Assembly: GCA_016926755.1 (NCBI GenBank)
Contig: JAFGNZ010000297.1
Span: forward strand, 1 to 48,622
Length of the DNA: 48,622 bases
Direction: 5' to 3'
Origin: Myxococcaceae bacterium
GTDB taxonomy: Bacteria > Myxococcota > Myxococcia > Myxococcales > Myxococcaceae
A model generated the notes under the pieces. That model had not been told where the DNA came from and did not search any database. It saw only the letters and a list, made by a program, of their open reading frames with translations. Below, piece after piece: positions 43,357-48,622 of this stretch (position 1 is the stretch's first letter; every line of letters begins with the position of its first letter). A program made the position numbers and the translations under genes.

Positions 43357-44505
43357 ATGAGCCCCCCTCCCCCTCCCGCGAGCCCGAATCCTGATCTGCG
43401 CCTGGTCCCCGTTGAGATTGCCCCCGAGACGTTCTGGGTCGGCAAGCGCGAGCCCGGCGGCATCTTCTACGCCAACCCGTACCTGCGGCGCTTCCGCGGC
43501 GCGGATCCCAAGACGCAGAAGCAGACCGAGTTCAACCTGTTGATCGATCCCGGCTCCAGCAGCGACTTCTCCACCATCCACACCAAGGTGACGTCGCTCA
43601 TCGGCGGGCTGGAGCGCCTGTCGGCGGTCTTCATCAACCACCAGGATCCGGACGTCGGCTCGTCGGCGGCCATCCTCTCGGCGCGCTACGCGCCTCGGGC
43701 CGGCATCGTCTGCTCGGAGGACACCTGGCGGCTCATCGTCCACTTCAACCTGCCGCGCAACCGCTTCATCGCCACGGAGAAGTTCGCCCAGGGCCTGAAC
43801 GTGCCCACCGGGCACCGCCTGCTGCCGGTGCCCTCTCCCTTCTGCCACTTCCGCGGCGCGGTGATGCTCTATGATCCGCAGACGCGCGTGCTCTTCACGG
43901 GGGACCTGTTCGGGGGCCTGACCGAGGCGAACGCCCAGGGGCTGTGGGCCCAGGAGTCCGACTGGGCGGGCATCCGCGCCTTCCACCAGATCTACATGCC
44001 GGTGAACGCGGCGCTCGCGCGAGCAGTCGCCGCCATCCGCAAGCTCGAGCCGGCCGTGGAGGTCATCGCTCCCCAGCACGGGCGCGTCGTCCGCGGGGCG
44101 CTCGTGCAGCAGTTCCTGGAGCGCATGGAGCGGCTGCAGGTGGGCCTGGACATCATGGACGAGGCCCAGGACCGCACCCACCTGCAGGCATGGAACTCGG
44201 TGGTGGACCGGGTGCTGACGCTGGCGCGCGGCTACCTGGGCACCTCCGTGGAGGCCAAGCTCGGCACCAGCCAGGATCTCGCGGATACGGCCTCCTTCGA
44301 TGGCAAGCGCCTGAAGGTGAACCGGATGGGCAAGTGGACCCTGGAGCACGTGGTGGATCTGCTGTGCCAGGGCGAGCCGCCGGAGATCTCCGGTCCCATC
44401 CTCGTCGAGGCCACGAGCGCCGCCGCGGAGTACAACCTGCCCACGCCCCACCTGGACATCGAGGGGAACGGGGCGCCTGCCCAGGTGTCGCTGTTCAACA
44501 ACTGA
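43357..44505 (+). CDS. ODP/flavodiiron-like MBL-fold di-iron protein
   Basis: A 382-residue soluble protein. The MBL domain follows flavodiiron proteins: FWVGKREPGGIFYANPYL, LLIDPGSSSDF, then NHQDPDV (H95, D97, D99), H164, D183 after exactly 18 residues (TGDLFGG), and H241 (IAPQHG). These are the expected di-iron ligands, except that the second His of HxExDH is Val100. Flavodiiron proteins carry a flavodoxin domain next; here about 120 different residues follow (ERLQVGLDIMDEAQDR...), so it resembles oxygen-sensing ODP proteins rather than an NO/O2 reductase. The stop is 21 bases before a Ser/Thr kinase gene, with GAGGAG between, so the two are one operon. Oxygen or iron sensing is inference from the family. 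Confidence 0.78.
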   Translation: MSPPPPPASPNPDLRLVPVEIAPETFWVGKREPGGIFYANPYLRRFRGADPKTQKQTEFNLLIDPGSSSDFSTIHTKVTSLIGGLERLSAVFINHQDPDVGSSAAILSARYAPRAGIVCSEDTWRLIVHFNLPRNRFIATEKFAQGLNVPTGHRLLPVPSPFCHFRGAVMLYDPQTRVLFTGDLFGGLTEANAQGLWAQESDWAGIRAFHQIYMPVNAALARAVAAIRKLEPAVEVIAPQHGRVVRGALVQQFLERMERLQVGLDIMDEAQDRTHLQAWNSVVDRVLTLARGYLGTSVEAKLGTSQDLADTASFDGKRLKVNRMGKWTLEHVVDLLCQGEPPEISGPILVEATSAAAEYNLPTPHLDIEGNGAPAQVSLFNN

Positions 44506-44526
44506 GGCGCGGCCGAGGAGGAGCGT

Positions 44527-45552
<1,026 letters not shown>

Positions 45553-45737
45553 GCGTCACCTCCGGTAGGCACCACCTGACGTACCGCACCGCAGCGTGGT
45601 GGGACTGGCTGGGGAGCGAGAGCCGAGGTTCGGCGCGTTCGTGGACGGTTTCAAGGGGTTGCGGCGCCCGGCCTGATGACTGAACTGATTACGACTGTCG
45701 CCACTCGCTCACGCCCAGCGGCACTGAAGCGAGGCCC

Positions 45738-45782
45738 GCGCGCTCCTGGGAGGACGGCGGAGTGCACCTCCCAGGCGCGCGC
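45738..45782. terminator. Large stem-loop between convergent genes
   Basis: GCGCGC-T-CCTGGGAGG (45738-45753) pairs with CCTCCCAGG-C-GCGCGC (45767-45782), giving 15 pairs with one mismatch around a 13-base loop. It lies between the kinase (stop 45552) and the secreted protein (stop 45798) and probably ends the leftward transcript. No T-run is present. Confidence 0.5.
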
Positions 45783-45797
45783 TACGCAACAGCTCGG

Positions 45798-46811
45798 CTA
45801 CGGAAAGCAGCCCCACACCGTGCCGTTGCCTCCCCAATCCCAGGCTGTCGAGATGTTGCTGGGATCAGCGCCGTAGTACGAAACCTTCGAGCAGAAGAGC
45901 TCATTGGTGTGCTTGTAGTAGATCCCACACCCCCCCGCGAGGGTGCTGTGCAAGGCATTGACCCGCCCCTTCCAGTCATGGCACCGGCCGACATCGTGGA
46001 TGTGTTGCGTACCGTTGCCGAGTGCGGTGACGCGGCTGAAGGCCTTGAAATCATTGTTCGTGTTGCTGTTCGAGTAGTAGTACGTGTAGCCCTGGGGGAC
46101 TACCTTGGTATGGATGAAGTACCACTTGCAGCCTATCGTGAGGCAGTTCCGCTTCTGGACGTCCCAGAGGACGGTGCCAGCGACTCCCTTGACGTTTCCG
46201 GCGTACGCGACGATGTCTGTCATGGTCCACTCGGTCGTCCCCTCAACGTCCCGCGAGTACACCGTGCAGTTACCCCAGTTCGCGTGCAGATTGCCTTCTC
46301 CCCCTGCCTCGATGTCGCCGCAGGAGGTGACCTGGGCAGAGGTCTGGCCCCGTGAACCCTCGCCGCCCAGGGTCGGGGGCGTGGGATTCCAGTGTCCCGC
46401 CGCGACGACCCTGTCGCTGAGCTCCTGGAGCGCCGGGGGCACCTGCGTGCCCCTGGGGGCAAGCGCGAGGTAGAAGGCGGCGGGGCTCGCTGAGAGCGCC
46501 CTCTCCTCCTGCACCGCATCGATTCCGGTCTCCGAGGCGATAGGTCCTCCGGTCCCGATCCCGATCGCGTCGTCGTCCACTTCGACGAACTCGACGGTGA
46601 TGTCCCCTGTGAGCACCAGCGAGGCGACAACGGGGGCCGTGATCCTCTCCGCCTCCGGCCCCTCCAGCGCCGAGAGGGGATATGGCGCCAGTCCGTCATC
46701 CTCCGGCTCCTCGGTGACGGCCAGCGCCCCCGAGTCCCCGGCGGCTTCGGCGGTGTATGCCAGGGCGAACGATAGAAAAACGCAGAGTGGAATGATTCGT
46801 GCTTGCCGCAT
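45798..46811 (-). CDS. Secreted Cys/Trp/Asn-rich protein of unknown function
   Basis: A 337-residue protein with a Sec signal (IIPLCVFLSFALAYTAEAA, cleavage about 23) and no lipobox. Residues 25-155 are acidic and Pro-rich, perhaps a propeptide (ALSASPAAFYLALAPRGTQVPPALQEL). The last 170 residues form a compact domain with about seven Cys and many aromatic and Asn residues (GNLHANWGNCTVYSRDVEG; CKWYFIHTKVVPQGYTYYYSNSNTNNDF; CGIYYKHTNELFCSKVSYYG). I do not recognise it; the composition suggests a disulphide-bonded extracellular binding domain or small toxin-like fold. AAGGAGA lies 8 bases before the ATG. It is divergent from the CheB-CheR gene. Its coding DNA is less GC-rich than average for the window. 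Confidence 0.7.
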   Translation of the reverse strand: MRQARIIPLCVFLSFALAYTAEAAGDSGALAVTEEPEDDGLAPYPLSALEGPEAERITAPVVASLVLTGDITVEFVEVDDDAIGIGTGGPIASETGIDAVQEERALSASPAAFYLALAPRGTQVPPALQELSDRVVAAGHWNPTPPTLGGEGSRGQTSAQVTSCGDIEAGGEGNLHANWGNCTVYSRDVEGTTEWTMTDIVAYAGNVKGVAGTVLWDVQKRNCLTIGCKWYFIHTKVVPQGYTYYYSNSNTNNDFKAFSRVTALGNGTQHIHDVGRCHDWKGRVNALHSTLAGGCGIYYKHTNELFCSKVSYYGADPSNISTAWDWGGNGTVWGCFP

Positions 46812-47113
46812 CGTCTCTTCTCCTTGGAGTGGCGCCTGCTCTCAGGGCCTCACCTCTCCAAACGAGCTTTCCCCGAAATCTTCCCGCCAGCCGTCAGAGG
46901 GGTGCCCGAGCAGCGTCCAGCCAGGCACCTGCAGGCTCGTAGGAACCGGAGCCTCCTGGCTGCATGGCAAGCCTGCCGGTGGCAAGTACCTGCTCGCCGA
47001 TCCCCTGTCGCTCACTGGCACCGTCGAGGTCAGCAGCGAGCAGCTGCCCGCGCTCTGACAGGACTTCACCGGGGACGTTGCTATTTCCTGGAAAAGGCCT
47101 ACACCTGTTCACA
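46812..47113. other. Intergenic region with a possible gene tail
   Basis: About 300 bases. The plus-strand frame ending at TGA 47056-47058 reads GGKYLLADPLSLTGTVEV and then SSEQLPAL. Its third positions are strongly G/C and it looks protein-like for about 35 codons, but it has no start and I cannot name it. TTGCTA (47077-47082) and a TACACC box eight bases before the CheB-CheR GTG could be its promoter. Confidence 0.35.
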
Positions 47114-48622
47114 GTGGGCGAGACGACCGACCATAGAGGCGCCAGCGCAGCGAAGGCGGCAGCCTTCCCGATCGTTGCGATCGGTGCGTCGGCTGGCGGC
47201 CTCGAGGCCCTGCGGCAGCTTTTTGCCCGCCTGCCCGATGACACGGGCATGGCCTTCGTCGTGATTCAGCACCTCGATCCTGGCCGCCCGAGCATGCTCT
47301 CGAGTGTCCTGGCAGGCCATGTCCGGATGCCCGTTGTCGAGGCGGCTGACGGCATGCCCGCGGAGCCGAACCGGGTCTACGTCATCCCGCCCGGCGCCGA
47401 CCTGAGCATTCATCAAGGGCTCCTCACACTCGTTGCCCGGCAGCAAACGCGCAAGCTCCACCTCCCGGTCGATTCATTCTTCCGTGCGCTCGCCGCGGAT
47501 TTGTCAGGGCGAGCCATCGGTGTGGTGCTGTCGGGCTCCGCCTCCGATGGCACCGAGGGACTCCGGGCGATCAAGGCCGCGGGAGGGATCACCCTCGTTC
47601 AGGAGCCGGAATCAGCACAGTTCCCAAGTATGCCCGAGAGCGCGATTGCCGCTGGCGTCGCGGATTTCCGGTCATCCCCCGAAGAGATCGCGAGCGAGCT
47701 CGTCCGGCTCAGCCGTCATCCGTATCTCGCTCCTTCGGAAGTTCTCGAGGTGAGTGCTGACGAACCTCGTCGCGACGACGAAGGCAGCCTCTCGAGCATT
47801 CTCGCGGCGGTACGTCAACACGCCCAGTTGGATTTCAGGGGCTATAAGCGTCCGACCCTCATGAGGCGTATCACCCGGAGAATGGCGCTGCGCCACCTTG
47901 GCTCGTTGAACGAGTATGCCGAATCACTTCGCAATGACCCCAGCGAGTCCAAGGCGCTCGGCCAAGACATCCTCATCCATGTGACGTCCTTCTTCCGCGA
48001 CCCTGCCGCCTTCGAAGCGCTCAAGCAGCATGTCCTGCCCGAGCTTCTCTCGCACAAGGAGGATGGCGAGACCATCCGCGTGTGGGTCCCTGGCTGCTCC
48101 ACGGGGGAGGAGGCCTACTCTCTCGCCATTTGTCTGGTGGAGCTCCTCACCGAACAGCACCGAAGCGCCTCCATCAAGATCTTCGGCTCGGACCTGAGCG
48201 AGCGCGCAATCGAGACCGCTCGGGCCGGCCTCTACGCCGAGTCCGACCTGGAAGGAGTCAGCCCGGAGCGGCTTGCGCGGTTCTTCGAGCGAGCCGAAGG
48301 ACGCTACCGCATCGGCAAGCAGCTCCGCGACCTCTGCGTGTTCGTGCGGCACGATCTCACGAAGGATCCGCCCTTCGCCAGGCTCGATCTCATCAGCTGT
48401 CGCAACGTCCTCATCTACTTCGACAACGAGCTGCAGCGCAGGGTCTTGCCCCTCTTGCACCATTGCCTGAACAAGCTGGGATACCTGTTCCTCGGAAGCA
48501 GCGAGGGCATCCGCGAGTTCGAGCACCTCTTCGCGCCGATCGACAAAGAGCATCGGATCTTCCTCAAGACGGGCGAGAGCCCGAGAATTGAATATCCGCT
48601 GGCGCTCGGTCGCGAAGCCGAG
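47114..48622 (+). CDS. CheB-CheR fusion protein, N-terminal part
   Basis: From a GTG at 47114 the frame is open for 503 codons to the window edge, so the gene is incomplete. Residues 18-195 are a CheB methylesterase domain without a receiver; its triad is Ser26 (IGASAGG), His53 (VIQHLDP) and Asp145 (SASDGTEG). Residues about 225-480 are a CheR methyltransferase: LDFRGYKRPTLMRRITRRM, TSFFRDPAAFEAL, the SAM site VWVPGCSTGEEAYS and LISCRNVLIYFD. CheB-CheR fusions normally continue with PAS and histidine-kinase domains, expected to the right of the window. They add and remove methyl groups on receptors or act as signalling scaffolds. No ribosome site is visible before the GTG. No other che gene is near. 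Confidence 0.9.
   Translation, partial: MGETTDHRGASAAKAAAFPIVAIGASAGGLEALRQLFARLPDDTGMAFVVIQHLDPGRPSMLSSVLAGHVRMPVVEAADGMPAEPNRVYVIPPGADLSIHQGLLTLVARQQTRKLHLPVDSFFRALAADLSGRAIGVVLSGSASDGTEGLRAIKAAGGITLVQEPESAQFPSMPESAIAAGVADFRSSPEEIASELVRLSRHPYLAPSEVLEVSADEPRRDDEGSLSSILAAVRQHAQLDFRGYKRPTLMRRITRRMALRHLGSLNEYAESLRNDPSESKALGQDILIHVTSFFRDPAAFEALKQHVLPELLSHKEDGETIRVWVPGCSTGEEAYSLAICLVELLTEQHRSASIKIFGSDLSERAIETARAGLYAESDLEGVSPERLARFFERAEGRYRIGKQLRDLCVFVRHDLTKDPPFARLDLISCRNVLIYFDNELQRRVLPLLHHCLNKLGYLFLGSSEGIREFEHLFAPIDKEHRIFLKTGESPRIEYPLALGREAE

Noticed and set aside
46842-47069. Minus-strand small ORF with VPGWTLLGHPSDGW
   Set aside because: No start with a ribosome site and no family resemblance; the opposite frame looks at least as protein-like, so neither is called a gene.

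Overview
The window is high-GC (roughly two thirds G+C by eye), densely coding DNA. Its gene content points to a myxobacterium, most likely suborder Cystobacterineae (Archangium/Cystobacter/Stigmatella/Myxococcus-like). The reasons are four serine/threonine-type kinase or phosphatase genes, an FHA-linked sigma54-type activator, a very large propeller hybrid histidine kinase, many lipoproteins and secreted hydrolases, and a SitA/DUF6310-like lipoprotein toxin N-terminus at the left edge. The taxon is inferred from gene content only; no rRNA or other phylogenetic marker is present.

Layout. 1-821: partial toxin-type lipoprotein gene, then an intergenic stretch holding a tRNA/tmRNA 3'-end-like fragment. 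822-6417: minus-strand block of YegI-like kinase, PP2C phosphatase, NrtR-type Nudix protein, diacylglycerol-kinase-like lipid kinase and short-chain dehydrogenase. 6418-13590: plus strand, with a remnant gene, PEGA-domain protein, M64 metallopeptidase and a giant Cys-rich repeat lipoprotein ended by a clear terminator. 13599-18539: lipoprotein, 6-TM chemoreceptor, FHA/sigma54-type activator and a membrane protein with a J-like domain. 18567-25665: hybrid histidine kinase, RDD protein and a transmembrane Ser/Thr kinase. 25798-34741: broken DUF2750 gene, subtilase lipoprotein, small lipoprotein, di-haem peroxidase, unknown protein, M24 peptidase, kelch lipoprotein and DUF488. 34940-41145: DoxX, NTF2-like lipoprotein, methyltransferase, GATase-like secreted protein, trypsin-like lipoprotein and MFS transporter. 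41171-48622: 5'-nucleotidase, response-regulator remnant, a two-gene operon of an ODP-like di-iron protein with a Ser/Thr kinase, a secreted Cys-rich protein and the start of a CheB-CheR fusion.

Two themes stand out. One is phospho-signalling: PP2C with a divergent kinase, a receptor-like kinase, a giant one-component/two-component hybrid, and a di-iron MBL protein co-transcribed with a soluble Ser/Thr kinase. The other is the cell surface and secretome: proteases of families S8, M64, M24 and S1, kelch and Cys-repeat lipoproteins, and a toxin-type lipoprotein.

The most promising candidate for an undescribed system is the ODP-like protein + kinase pair (43357-45552). It looks like an oxygen/redox sensor wired to Ser/Thr phosphorylation. 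Other signals outside genes are a bistable inverted-repeat leader before the trypsin-like gene, a hairpin ending exactly at the M64 start codon, and a recurring TAGANN box 6-8 nt before start codons that suggests leaderless transcripts. Several decayed gene remnants are also visible.
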